DNA from: Isoetes taiwanensis
Taxonomy: Eukaryota > Streptophyta > Lycopodiopsida > Isoetales > Isoetaceae
Direction: 5' to 3'
DNA length: 64,000 nt
Assembly (NCBI GenBank): GCA_021234155.1
Contig: JAJEKV010000011.1
Span: forward strand, 8,415,132 to 8,479,131
The notes under the pieces: model-generated
What the model saw: only the letters and a program-made list of their open reading frames with translations
What the model was told of the DNA's origin: nothing
The model's database searches: none
In this document: positions 50,452-59,439 of the stretch, in pieces
Numbering within the stretch: the first letter of the stretch is position 1
How the letters are laid out: each line of letters opens with the position of its first letter
Position numbers and translations under genes: made by a program

Positions 50452-50760
50452 ATGGAAATCGCAGCGGCCAATGAGAATGCTCTGCGAGTACAGGCTTTTC
50501 TTCATCCATGTGCGCCTTCCCGCGCGGTGTCGTCAAGATACGGTTCGGCATTATCCTCGACCTACCTGCTACGGAGGTTTGGTGGGGGGAATAATTACAA
50601 ATTATTCATACTGAATCCACCCAAATATTGGGGTGTCTATAAGTATCCCCCCTCAACGGCCCCTTCCCCGTCTTTTTCGCCTCTCCATCCGGGTTTGCTA
50701 ATGCTTTCAATCCTTCTAGTTTCGAGCTCATCCGATTCGAGACTCTTTGGATCTAATTAA
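50452..50760 (+). CDS. Hypothetical frame, 102 codons
   Basis: ATG-started frame MEIAAANENALRVQAFLHPC..., ending in a Ser/Pro-rich then hydrophobic stretch (LMLSILLVSSSSDS). Family unknown. It is first in a run of unfamiliar plus-strand frames and could be a leader segment rather than a gene. Confidence 0.25.
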   Translation: MEIAAANENALRVQAFLHPCAPSRAVSSRYGSALSSTYLLRRFGGGNNYKLFILNPPKYWGVYKYPPSTAPSPSFSPLHPGLLMLSILLVSSSSDSRLFGSN

Positions 50761-50777
50761 TTTGCGGTTCGTTTAGG

Positions 50778-51011
50778 ATGGCGATTACCTACATCACGGT
50801 GAAGCGGCGGAGGTTGCTTCAATATATTTCTTGGGAGCTTCATTACAATCCGAGCCGCCACTCGAGGTCCTCTTTGGGTGATCAAAGGCGTAAGAAATGT
50901 TATTTCAAGCCATTGGAAGGCTATTGTTGTCGGGTTCGAGGTGAGAGGAAGTATATATCAAGGTCGGACACCTATACACACCGGCGGACATATGAGAAAA
51001 AGAAAAGATAA
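50778..51011 (+). CDS. Small basic hypothetical protein, 77 aa
   Basis: MAITYITVKRRRLLQYISWE..., ending THRRTYEKKKR. Very basic, with RGERKYISRS. An AT-rich TAATTAATTT just upstream (50755-50764) could be a promoter element. It starts 18 bases after the previous stop. No family recognised. Confidence 0.35.
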   Translation: MAITYITVKRRRLLQYISWELHYNPSRHSRSSLGDQRRKKCYFKPLEGYCCRVRGERKYISRSDTYTHRRTYEKKKR

Positions 51012-51139
51012 GATCTCGGCGTAATTTCCACCGAGCCGTGCTAATTGTGAGTTTCATTATATCTATGCTAACCCGTCATTCATTATATTTTGAAGAAATC
51101 AATTAATTGGGTTTCTGGTATCTCGAGGGCTCAGTATTT

Positions 51140-51525
51140 TCGATGTCTTTGGACTGGAACCATCGAGTTCTATCACAAGCATCTTACGTGCTTTCTATTA
51201 TGATATTGGATCCTTGATTTTTGAAGGTCAAGCGAAGTGCGCATTTTGCGGGAAGGGGATTTGGTTCTTAAAATATGAGTATTATCCTCTAAAAGGCAAA
51301 ATTGTGGACTTACCATTGCCTCCATTATCACGACTTAGTTCCCAATGGATTCAGGTTCGCGTTTTTCTTGCCAAGCTGAAATTGTCCGCGGAAATTTTCG
51401 GTGCTTTGAAGGAGAAATGTGGAGTCTGTGGACGCGTGAAAGTAAATGTACCCATCGATATGTTTATTACATTGTTTAAGAATGTCGAGAATGTCAAAGA
51501 AGACTTCAAAAATGTTTACATGTAA
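51140..51525 (+). pseudogene. Cys-rich hypothetical protein, one frameshift
   Basis: A frame beginning QYFRCLWTGTIEFYHKHL at about 51129 breaks near 51195. The adjacent frame carries CAFCGKGIWF and, about 50 residues later, CGVCGRVKVNVPIDMF, to a stop at 51525. The two C-x2-C pairs could bind one zinc. It may form one gene with 50778-51011, since a GTGAGT donor and CAG acceptor lie between them. Family unknown. Confidence 0.35.
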
Positions 51526-51683
51526 GTGATTGTCGATTGTTTCGGATGACATTTTTGTGATGAATGGTCATCCGATGCATGAAGGAGTTGAGAAGGGCTG
51601 TAGCAGGATAAAGAAAGAAAGCGTTCGAATCAGGTATTGTATTCGAAAGCAAACGTTTTACATTACCTTCAAATACTGAGAAG

Positions 51684-51989
51684 ATGGAGGGAAGTAAAAG
51701 AAGGGAGCAGATGGGCGTGGGTTCCGATTGGAACAAGGCGATGCTTGATGGTACCCATTCTGCGGTCATTGACATTGCTATCTTCAAAAGTGGTCAACTG
51801 TTTAAAACCTTAAAAGTCGAAGAAGCATGGTCTTTATTTGATGTAAGAATTATTTTGGAATCAGAATGTGACTTAAACGTCTTCCATTTTTTGGTGGATG
51901 GTGTCAAGGTAGGAAAACGTAGGGAAGAGTTGTATACAACAAAGCTCTGTATGCCTCCTGTTATACTTTCTTTAAGTGAAAACAGTTAA
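51684..51989 (+). CDS. Intact 101-aa hypothetical protein
   Basis: ATG to TAA with no breaks, which is unusual in this stretch. MEGSKRREQMGVGSDWNKAM is followed by a likely alpha/beta domain: VIDIAIFKSGQLFKTLKV, EAWSLFDVRIILE, LNVFHFLVDGVKVGKRREE. The strand-strand-helix-strand pattern with FLVDG is faintly ubiquitin-like, but I would not assign it. A tRNA-like fold begins eight bases after the stop, and a palindrome cluster follows. Confidence 0.5.
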   Translation: MEGSKRREQMGVGSDWNKAMLDGTHSAVIDIAIFKSGQLFKTLKVEEAWSLFDVRIILESECDLNVFHFLVDGVKVGKRREELYTTKLCMPPVILSLSENS

Positions 51990-51996
51990 ACAAATA

Positions 51997-52041
51997 AATG
52001 ACAATGGTGTTACTGGGTTCAAATCCCAGTGTTATTTGCCA
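51997..52041 (+). ncRNA. tRNA-minihelix-like element (acceptor plus T arm)
   Basis: AATGACA (51997-52003) pairs with TGTTATT (52030-52036) over 7 bp with one G-U. Between them lie 9 bases and a canonical T arm, CTGGG-TTCAAAT-CCCAG (52013-52029). TGCCA follows. A 7-bp acceptor stacked on a 5-bp T stem with the TTCAAAT loop is the top half of a tRNA; no D or anticodon arm fits in nine bases. It could be a tRNA relic or a tRNA-like 3'-end signal. Confidence 0.4.
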
Positions 52042-52067
52042 ATAACTTATATCCTTTTGCAAAGTTA

Positions 52068-52269
52068 GCACCGTGGCCACTGTGCGAAACATGTGGAGTT
52101 CGTGTAGTCGTGTTGTATAGTTTCGCACCGTGGCCACAGAGTAGTATGTTTTGCAGTTAACATAAATTTGGCCTTCTTTTCGGCAAAATATCGCACCGTG
52201 GCCACGGTGCGAATACCTTATTGTTGTCTTTGGCGTTTATGCTCGTTTCGCACCGTGGCCACGGTGCGA
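52068..52269. repeat. Palindrome cluster 1 (four copies)
   Basis: Core CGCACCGTGGCCACGGTGCG. Copies: 52068-52085 (one mismatch), 52121-52140 (left half only), 52191-52212 (perfect 22 bp) and 52248-52269 (perfect 22 bp). A vestigial TTTCGCGCCATCAGCTCG lies at 52303. The cluster is intergenic. It could act as transcript-end hairpins, binding sites or tiny mobile repeats. Confidence 0.9.
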
Positions 52270-52329
52270 CATATTTCTCGTCAGGACACTTAAGACATTT
52301 TAGTTTCGCGCCATCAGCTCGCAGGCACT

Positions 52330-52530
52330 TACTTTTAGGCGATCAGGTTTTTTATTGCACTAAAGGAGGCGCTACAATTCCGCAATGTCAAACGGCAGGT
52401 CGAAAGCTTGGGAACAGTTCGGGCATGGTATGACCAGATCGTCGAGGAAGGAGGCGAGTATCTACTGTCACACCTAGATGAGTTCTCAACGGCCACGAAA
52501 CCCGGTAGGCGCCATTGTAGTCTACAATAA
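52330..52530 (+). CDS. Short helical frame without ATG
   Basis: Open from about 52330 to TAA at 52530: IALKEALQFRNVKRQVESLG, then VRAWYDQIVEEGGEYLLSHL. Composition is protein-like, but no start codon is visible. It may be a fragment of the following gene. Family unknown. Confidence 0.3.
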
Positions 52531-52592
52531 TAACGCCTAACGGTAGATATAATCTACGAGGCTAACAAACACATTGGCGTGTATGGTAATGC

Positions 52593-52781
52593 ATGCATCA
52601 GAGTTTCATGGTGGCGAAAGCGAAGCCGTCCTTCTCCCTCATTTGGGAAGATTGTATTGAGTCTAAAGTCCTTTCGAAGCTTTTCCCAAAGGTGACCAAG
52701 ATAAGGTTGAGAAGGTCGTTCAAGAGACTGCCCGAGCCGACTTATGTGAGAAGGATGGGAAGGATAATTTATATCCATTGA
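52593..52781 (+). CDS. Small basic frame, 62 codons
   Basis: ATG-started and basic (KAKPSFSLIWEDCIESKVL, RLRRSFKRLPEPTYVRR). Probably the N-terminal part of the gene whose next block starts at 52889, separated by frame breaks. Family unknown. Confidence 0.3.
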   Translation: MHQSFMVAKAKPSFSLIWEDCIESKVLSKLFPKVTKIRLRRSFKRLPEPTYVRRMGRIIYIH

Positions 52782-52888
52782 CATCATGTTTGCTACTTAC
52801 ATGGTATATACGGTTCCACCAACAGATAGGGAAGAACCACATGTGAAGGCTATTTGAGAACCTGGGTCACTGTAGAGGGAGGTATTTG

Positions 52889-53904
52889 ATGCGAGAGAAA
52901 GAGAAGGAACTGGTGGAAAAGCTCGGCGAGGACGAGGATGAAGACGAGACGAAAGCAAAGATGAAGAGAATCTTGATAGATGGGGTGTCACGGAAGCCTT
53001 GCCGACTAACATAGGAGGGAAGGACTATCTTTTTCTCCACGATATATCTTCCATTCTTTGGTTTGAAGGAAGATGAGGTCTTGGACAAATCTATGCTTTT
53101 CGTTGTTGGTCTAGGCGACTTCATTGACTTCGATTTGGAAGTGCCTAGGGACCCCATCGATCTCTTAACCTATGATGGAACTTCAATAGCTCCCGAGAAT
53201 GCTTTTGATAGAGTTCTAGAGATGGCGTAAATGGGCTTGAAGTAAGTCTCGAAGTAAAGTTCGAGGTGAGTACATGGAAGCTCAAAAAGATAGTGCAAAA
53301 CAAGTATCAAAGAGCGAATCAAGCTCTTCAAGGTCGAATCCATCAACATTTCTACCAAAGGGGTTATTGCATCGATGAAGTGGAGGTAAGCTATCATAAG
53401 TTTGCTTATTTTGTTAAGTGCCTAAGAACCATTGTTTATTCTTGAGATTTTTGTGGATGATTTTTCGCCCGGACATGACAGAAGTTACCCTTGGCGAGAG
53501 ATGCAAGTATAGCCCACTATATGGGCTACCTTTATAAGGGAGAGATCGTTGTGTTCCATTCTAAGTACAGCCCATATGGACCAGAAGAGGTCTTGAAACT
53601 CAAGGCCCTCTCGTTGATTGGTAATCATGACCCATTATCGCCAATCCCGATCGTGAAAGTAGTGGCTGCATTAGGAGAGATATCGCACGCATATTTTGGT
53701 GGCTTTAGTATGTATTCTATGGGCATGATGAGAGCTGCATTGGCCTTGTCACGTGGATAAGGCTACAATTCGCCCGACTTGGGAAGAGAGGGAGCCCAGA
53801 TTCCTCGCCTTATGTATCTGTTGGATGCTGGTCTGCAGGAGTCCGAATTGGAAGAAGTCGAAATGTCCGATGACTTACATGTTTCTAAGAAAATGAAGTT
53901 GTAA
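52889..53904 (+). pseudogene. Unrecognised gene with one intron and two in-frame stops
   Basis: From ATG at 52889 (MREKEKELVEKLGEDEDEDE) the frame meets TAG near 53012 and continues in frame (LPFFGLKEDEVLDKSMLFVV, LEVPRDPIDLL) to TAA near 53228. It resumes one frame over (KKIVQNKYQRANQALQGRI) to a donor GAG|GTAAGC at 53385/53386. The acceptor ACAG|AAG at 53481/53482 restores phase 0: LPLARDASIAHYMGYLYKGE, VVAALGEISHAYFGGFSMYS. A TAA at about 53759 interrupts, then the same frame runs to 53904, ending VSKKMKL. Open reading after each stop suggests recent decay. Palindrome cluster 2 follows. I do not recognise the family. Confidence 0.45.
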
Positions 53905-54055
53905 CCATTGTCAATTAATGCAAAGACTTGTTTGAAATCTCTATTCTTGTTATATCGAACATAAACTTCAGTTTCATTTTAATTTGTTTTACGCTTCTAT
54001 TTTACTTGCGGCCCAGTCGTAAGACCGTGTTAACGTGGCTTACAACTAACCAATA

Positions 54056-54197
54056 TTCGCACCGTGGCCACGGTGCGAAAATGACTATTTCACATTATGT
54101 GAAAAGGTCTATTTCGCATCGACGCCACGGTGCGAAAATAGCAGTTCCAACGTTTTTGGAGTGTGCAATTTCGCACCGTGACTACACACACTGCGAA
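54056..54197. repeat. Palindrome cluster 2 (three copies)
   Basis: 54056-54079 is a perfect 24-bp palindrome with the shared core. 54112-54137 is imperfect (GCATCGACGCCACGGTGC). 54170-54197 has an intact left arm and an altered right arm. It lies between a plus-strand pseudogene and minus-strand frames that converge on it. Confidence 0.9.
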
Positions 54198-54396
54198 GAG
54201 AATGCTTATCTGAATTTAGAATCTACATGTAAGGAAAATGGCCAAGAGCTTTCCAAATAAAAATGTGCGGTAAATAGATGGATCGTATGTATCTATCTCT
54301 TATGGTTACATACTTATAACTAGCGAATGTCTGAAATATTCTAGTAACAGAATTTAGAACTCATATAAGAGGCATAGCATACATAAATGCAGAAGA

Positions 54397-55110
54397 TCAT
54401 TCGCAATCGGGATCATCATGAGCACGTAGTTGAGTGATGCGATTAATCTCATAGACGTGACGCTCTAGAACCCGATGAAGGTGGATAACAACACGATAAA
54501 CCCCATTGGAAGAATGATTTCGACCCTCTGCTACTCCTTCCAGCCAGGGATCAAGGGGGATACCCCTCTGAGAACATCTATAAAGATCATTATATTTCAT
54601 AGTGCAAGTAATGGAGTCTATAGGCAAGGTAGACCCCCTGTAATAAGAATAACCAGGCCGAGACATAGCAAATGGATACCTTCTCCATTGAATGAATGGA
54701 GCTGTACTTATATCGAACAAAATTATTGACATGCACTGTAGCAGCATTATTGGTTATATATACGGCATAATGTACAAAATACACGATCATGAACTCTTCA
54801 AATAAGTATTGACAATATGATCCAGATGACAAGTATTGATTTAGGGGGACTCTTCTGAGTCATTGTCACCAGGCACCCCAGTGATCTTTTCTATCATGTA
54901 CATTTGATGCTCTCTATTCCATATTAGATGGATGATAACATCGAAGGGATCAGGATAATAGCGAGGATTGAGAGCTTATTGCTCATCCGATCTTCCATGG
55001 GTATTTTCATTTCAGCGACCTTTGCTTGAAGTTTTCGTGATTCATCTTGCGAGTAATGGAATCACGTTCGGGACGAATGAGACCACATGGCTAGATGGAG
55101 GCCAATGTTG
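54397..55110 (-). pseudogene. Tandem pair of related unrecognised frames
   Basis: On the minus strand, 54747-54397 includes IDSITCTMKYNDLYRCSQRG and VYRVVIHLHRVLERHVYEIN to DDPDCE. The block at about 55110-54840 includes DSITRKMNHENFKQRS and FDVIIHLIWNREHQMYMIEK to DSEESP. The shared order (DSIT..M, then V.IHL..... ..Y.I..IT) and acidic ends show two diverged copies about 400 bases apart. The second has frame breaks. Family unknown; small charged proteins of about 100 aa. Confidence 0.45.
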
Positions 55111-55416
55111 CTGCACTCGGCAATTTGATGTATATTTATACCCACCAAAATTATTGATGGTATGTACCCACCAAAATTATTGATGGTATATACATAGAAA
55201 TTATTGGATTATATACATACTTGTATGGTACTCGTATAATGGCATATATACCTGATTTCTCTTTCTATGCCTTCATTGTCTATCCTTCTTGTTTGCTCCT
55301 TGCCTCTTGTCTTCTTCTTGTCTGCTTCTTTGCCTCTTTCCCCCTCTTTCTCGCCTCTTGTCTGCTCCTTGCCTCCCCGTCTGCTCCACTAATTTCTTGT
55401 CTGCTCCACTAATTTC

Positions 55417-56005
55417 TTGCAAATGGTAACTTTGCAAGAACATCCTCGCTGGGCTGATCCGGAATACTTGCAAGCGTGCGGCAGAAATACGTGCACTTTT
55501 GATGATTTTTTTTGCAACTTTTGGGAGCATCGATGGCGTCACGGTCCAACCACAGAGCTTGCAAGGCAGCTGAGCAACTTCATTATCGATCGCTATACTC
55601 GTCATCTCCCTCCACTGGAGGAGATCAATTCAAGTCAGGCAAGGTTCACTCTAAGTGTCAGATTTAGAAGATAGGCTAGAACAGTTGAAGGACATGCTTT
55701 TCCATGGTTTCATGGCCTACTCTCTGGATCAGTATGCGCATCTGGTCATTGCTACTAGTGAGAAGAATAGGATTTATATCCTCATTGAACTTTACAACTT
55801 CCATTACAAATCTTTTGTGGATATTGGTAAGCTCCTATTCTGTTCCCTTGACTTCAACATCCTGTGGTTACTGTCTAAATTCCCCACCTGGGATACAATT
55901 CCTTGGGATACACGTGACCTATGGCTACATAGCACACAGCACATAATACGTACATATCACAGGGGTGAAGATACTTCATTGGAATATGTGTATAAACTGG
56001 TATAA
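55417..56005 (+). pseudogene. Paralogue pair, first copy: unrecognised Trp/Phe-rich protein
   Basis: Frame 1 (55423-55671) starts MVTLQEHPRWADPEYLQACG and contains WEHRWRHGPTTELARQLSNF. After one frameshift near 55655 the protein continues (LEQLKDMLFHGFMAYSLDQY, LYNFHYKSFVDIGKLLF, FPTWDTIPWDTRDLWL) to a TAA at 56005. The total would be about 190 aa. A diverged copy lies 670 bases downstream. Palindrome cluster 3 follows. Family unknown. Confidence 0.5.
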
Positions 56006-56171
56006 AGATTTTCATAGAAATTAAGTATATAAGCAAGTGATTTTCGTGTAATTAAGTAACATCTTCGTGTAATTAAGTGATTTTCGTGTAATTAAGTAAT
56101 TAAGTAATTAAGTAATATCTTCTACCATTTTCCTTGTATTTTTTCATGTGATTGTTCTATTTGTGGTCATA

Positions 56172-56250
56172 TTCGGCACCGTAGCCACGGTGCGAAATTG
56201 CTTCAGTTACAAATTATTGAAGGGCCTATTTCGCACCGTGGCTACGGAAA
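56172..56250. repeat. Palindrome cluster 3 (two copies)
   Basis: 56172-56196 (GGCACCGTAGCCACGGTGCG, one insertion and one change) and 56229-56250 (left arm CGCACCGTGGC, shortened right arm). It lies between the two paralogues. Confidence 0.85.
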
Positions 56251-56673
56251 GTACGCAGATCCCGTTTTGTTACCACCACCGAATGGTATAATACTTCAGC
56301 ATTATTGGTATTATTCTTCATCATTCTTGGTATTATACTTCAACAGTATTAGTATTATACTTCAACATTATTGGATTCGTAGCTATAAATTCTTTCAGCT
56401 TGCTTTCACTTCTCACCTTTGTTCCATGTTTTCACTCTTTCACTTCTTGGTCTTTGGTCTTCCTTGTTCCTTGCTACTTGATCTTGATGTTTGTTCTTCG
56501 CTACTTCATCTTGTTCCTTGCTCTTGATCTTGCTACTTGATCTTGTTCCTTGCTTTCTTGCTCCATGATCTTCCTTGTTTTTTGATCTTCTTGCTCCTTG
56601 ATCGTCCTTGATCCTTGCTTCTTGCTACTTGATCTTCGTGCTCCTTGTTCTTTGCTACTTGATCTTCGTGCTC

Positions 56674-57260
56674 TTTGCAAATGATTGACCGAATCCTCCC
56701 AGGCCACTCGGAAGGCTGCAAGCATGCCCCGGACATTCATGCGGCCTGAACCGATGAGCTATTTGACCATTTCTTGGGTGGAGGTTACACCACAGTCCCA
56801 CCAAGGAGCTTGCAATGGAGTTGATCAACTTCATTCGGAGTGATTTGATTGTGGTCATGAGCCAACGATGGAAATCAATCCATCCGAATGTTATAGGAGG
56901 CTTGCAATGAGGGGAATTCTTGAACCCCTCCTTATCACGGATGAGATGCTACAGCAGTTTGAGGCCTCTTCTTCGTCTTTGGTTATTTAGCACACTCTCG
57001 GATCAATACATATCGAGTTTATTCATGAAATTTCTAAGGGGACGGATGTATGGCCTTATTAGGGCGTACTACAACGAGTACAACGGTTTTGTGGAGTTGG
57101 GTCCGCTCTTCTTCCATGAGTATTATCATGTGGAATTACTTTTTCTAATGACTAGGTATCCCATATAGTGGGAAGAATCAGGCTGGGATACGCGTGAGCT
57201 CTGGTTTCCTAACCCAGCTGCGTGGGTTACCCCTCGCAGGGGAAGGGGAAGGGGAAGGGG
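56674..57260 (+). pseudogene. Paralogue pair, second copy, heavily frameshifted
   Basis: The blocks of the first copy recur in order across three frames: GRLQACPGHSC and WRLHHSPTKELAMELINFI, MEINPSECYRRL, then LSDQYISSLFMKFL, LIRAYYNEYNGFVELGPLFF and SGWDTRELWF. A GGGGAA tandem lies at 57236-57258. Several stops and shifts make it dead. Confidence 0.5.
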
Positions 57261-57413
57261 TTAGAAACCTAGGGGAAGGTTACTTTGACATCTTTGCCCG
57301 TTACTTGTCCGTTCTCTAAATGTTCTCTAATATGTTAATATATTCTCTAACATGTTAATATGTTCCCTTTGATCTTGTGATTCACCTTCTATGGAATGAT
57401 TCAATTTCGTTGC

Positions 57414-57486
57414 TGGTACTACGGTGCGAAATTACCGCTTTACACGGTAACTACAGAATTTTGCACGCGGGTACAAGTCGCGAAAA
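57414..57486. repeat. Palindrome cluster 4 (two decayed copies)
   Basis: 57414-57430 keeps only the right arm (ACGGTGCGAA). 57459-57486 keeps the outer bases (TTTTGCAC ... CGCGAAAA) with an altered centre. It sits between the plus-strand paralogue and the minus-strand H3-like gene. Confidence 0.6.
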
Positions 57487-57579
57487 TACTGCCCGTTCTT
57501 GTGTAATTTATACCATTTCCTAACCAGTGGCAAGCAGTGCATTGTAAGTATACATAGAGAATAGATACAATGAAAATAC

Positions 57580-58962
57580 TTAGCAAGCAAACAAAATATA
57601 CAATAAAGATCGTTTCATTAATATAAAACACTTTACATGCCTCGGAAGTAATTTGTCAAGGCAACATCCTGCCTCATTATTCACTCTTTTGGAATGCACA
57701 GCACATTTCCTACAGTCTTCGAAGAATCTGACCATGTGATTCTCAGCGGCCTCGTGCAGAGCATCAAGGGCATCTGCAGTGAATCGAGTCACCTCTTCTG
57801 GCATTGGAAAACGGTAACCAGCTTTCCGGTACCTTGCACCATCCCTCTTCATCTTAGTGTATCTCTCCTGAACCACCTCCTTACATATTCTAGCCATTGT
57901 GAGCTTCGGAAGCACCCACTCCACGTGGTTCTGGAAGTGCCGGATTTCCCGATCCATCTTAACTTTTGCTTAAACGGCTGGCCCTTCTTATTCAGCTTAG
58001 GAGGGCCTTTACAGAGAACTTGTTTCTTCTGCAGCTGCTTAGGCTTAGTCTTCCTCTTACGTCTACTGGATTCCCTGACCTCTAAAGTCTGCTCAACAAC
58101 AGGAACCACTACTGCATCTGGTACTACGATTTCAGGTACAACCGTCACAGGTACTGCAGCTGCCTCTTGTAGAACGACATTTTCTTCGATTTGAGCTGTC
58201 ACAGGGACCTGGATAGGGACACCCTGGTACATAACATTCAGGGGTTGAAATACATTCTGAACAGCAATAGGAACGTTCTGGACAGGCACATCCTCATTCT
58301 GAACAGCAAAAGGAACATTCTGGACATGCACATCCTGATGGTCATCCTCTTGGGGCTTAGCATTCTCATTGTCGGCTCCAAGCAAGTCTGGCCCCTGGTT
58401 TATCTCCACCAATCCAACTTCCGGCACTCTACAAGGAAGTCCGGTGATGTAATCTATCTCATTAGCCAGTACAGAGAATGTGTTCGGAGTTGGCGTCAAA
58501 GAAGCCATCAACCTGGGCCACACGACAAAGGAATGGAGTGCCTCAAGCAAGTTGTCAGCTCCCATCGAAGGAATAGGCAACTGCGTGTCTGGTGCAACTA
58601 CCACATCGGCGTTAACGACGATGCAATCATCAGGCACAGGAACTCCATGACAGATAGCTGCCTGCACAAAGGTTCCTTCTCCGACTAAATGGCCAGAAGA
58701 GAACAGGTAAACACGCCTTGGCTCGGAAGGTATGTCTCTAAAAATCTCCTCTGCGTCATTGGCAGCGTCCAGACCTGCTTGATGGATGGTTTCGGCTCTA
58801 AGAAGGCGGTGCTTTCTGTTGCGGTTGTTAGAAGGACCGACATAGTTAGTGGCTGCCCTGTTTTGTCCTCACCATGATGTATGCGCCTGGGCGGCGCCTT
58901 CTCTTCTGTTCTTTGGTTGTTGGGATTGTTAGATCCGGCATTACCGCTATTTCAAGCGCCAT
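57580..58962 (-). pseudogene. Histone H3-fold protein with transposon-associated N-terminal domain
   Basis: Minus strand. A 38-codon frame (58962-58846) has KEQKRRRRPG and MVRTKQ; M-A-RTKQ is how histone H3 begins, so this may be an eroded H3 tail or chance. A second frame, open from about 58869 to 57849, carries GEGTFVQAAICHGVPVPDDC and LLEALHSFVVWPRL, resembling the DUF8039-type domain of plant CACTA transposon proteins. An acidic Val/Pro-rich linker and a basic patch (RRKRKTKPKQ) follow. A frame change near 57960 leads to the histone fold (57951 to about 57690): REIRHFQ, KLTMARICKEVVQ, ALDALHEAAE and FFEDCRKCAVHSKRV, against REIRKYQ, ALQEAAE and LFEDTNLCAIHAKRV in H3. Loop 1 is about 15 residues longer than in H3. 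Palindrome clusters flank it. Confidence 0.6.
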
Positions 58963-59132
58963 TGTCTACGAATCGTAATGCAACAAATGAGTGGACAAGA
59001 TTGATAAATATGCAATGTAATGACTTAGAACAAATATCAAAAGCGGACAACATCGATAACAAAGATAATTATATAAAGAGTATCGTTGCTACCAGATGAA
59101 AGCGGCAAAAGATAGCCACGCGAACCAAATGC

Positions 59133-59273
59133 TTTTCGCCTGCGACCGGTACGGTGCGAATAGCGGTTAATCTATAACTAATTCCCAACTTCATTTTGCA
59201 CCATGGGCGGGTGCGAATGCTTGTCATTCATCAATTGAATACCAACTAAGTTCACACCGGCCCACGCTGCCAA
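59133..59273. repeat. Palindrome cluster 5 (three decayed copies)
   Basis: 59133-59160 (right arm TACGGTGCGAA intact), 59194-59218 (TTTTGCACCATGGGCGGGTG) and 59251-59273 (ACACCGGCCCACGCTGCC). It lies between the two minus-strand genes and is the last cluster noticed in the window. Confidence 0.6.
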
Positions 59274-59439
59274 CCTAACATATTTGAAACATTATAGTTG
59301 CACATCATGGTCTATAGTTATACAATAATATGAATTTGTTCATACAATTGATTCCCCAGTATATCTTCTACCAATGCGATCCTTGTGGATCGCCACGCGC
59401 TTTAACTTGTCTGCTGCACTAGAGCTACACCATATCATT

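Noticed and set aside
51684-51989. Calling the 101-aa protein ubiquitin-like
   Set aside because: Only a vague secondary-structure pattern supports it; no conserved ubiquitin-family residues are present.
52867-53157. 96-codon Ser-rich minus-strand frame
   Set aside because: It is antisense to the acidic Lys/Glu-rich plus-strand gene.
58191-58688. 165-codon plus-strand frame
   Set aside because: Antisense to the DUF8039-like frame; its repeats mirror the Val/Gln-rich linker on the other strand.
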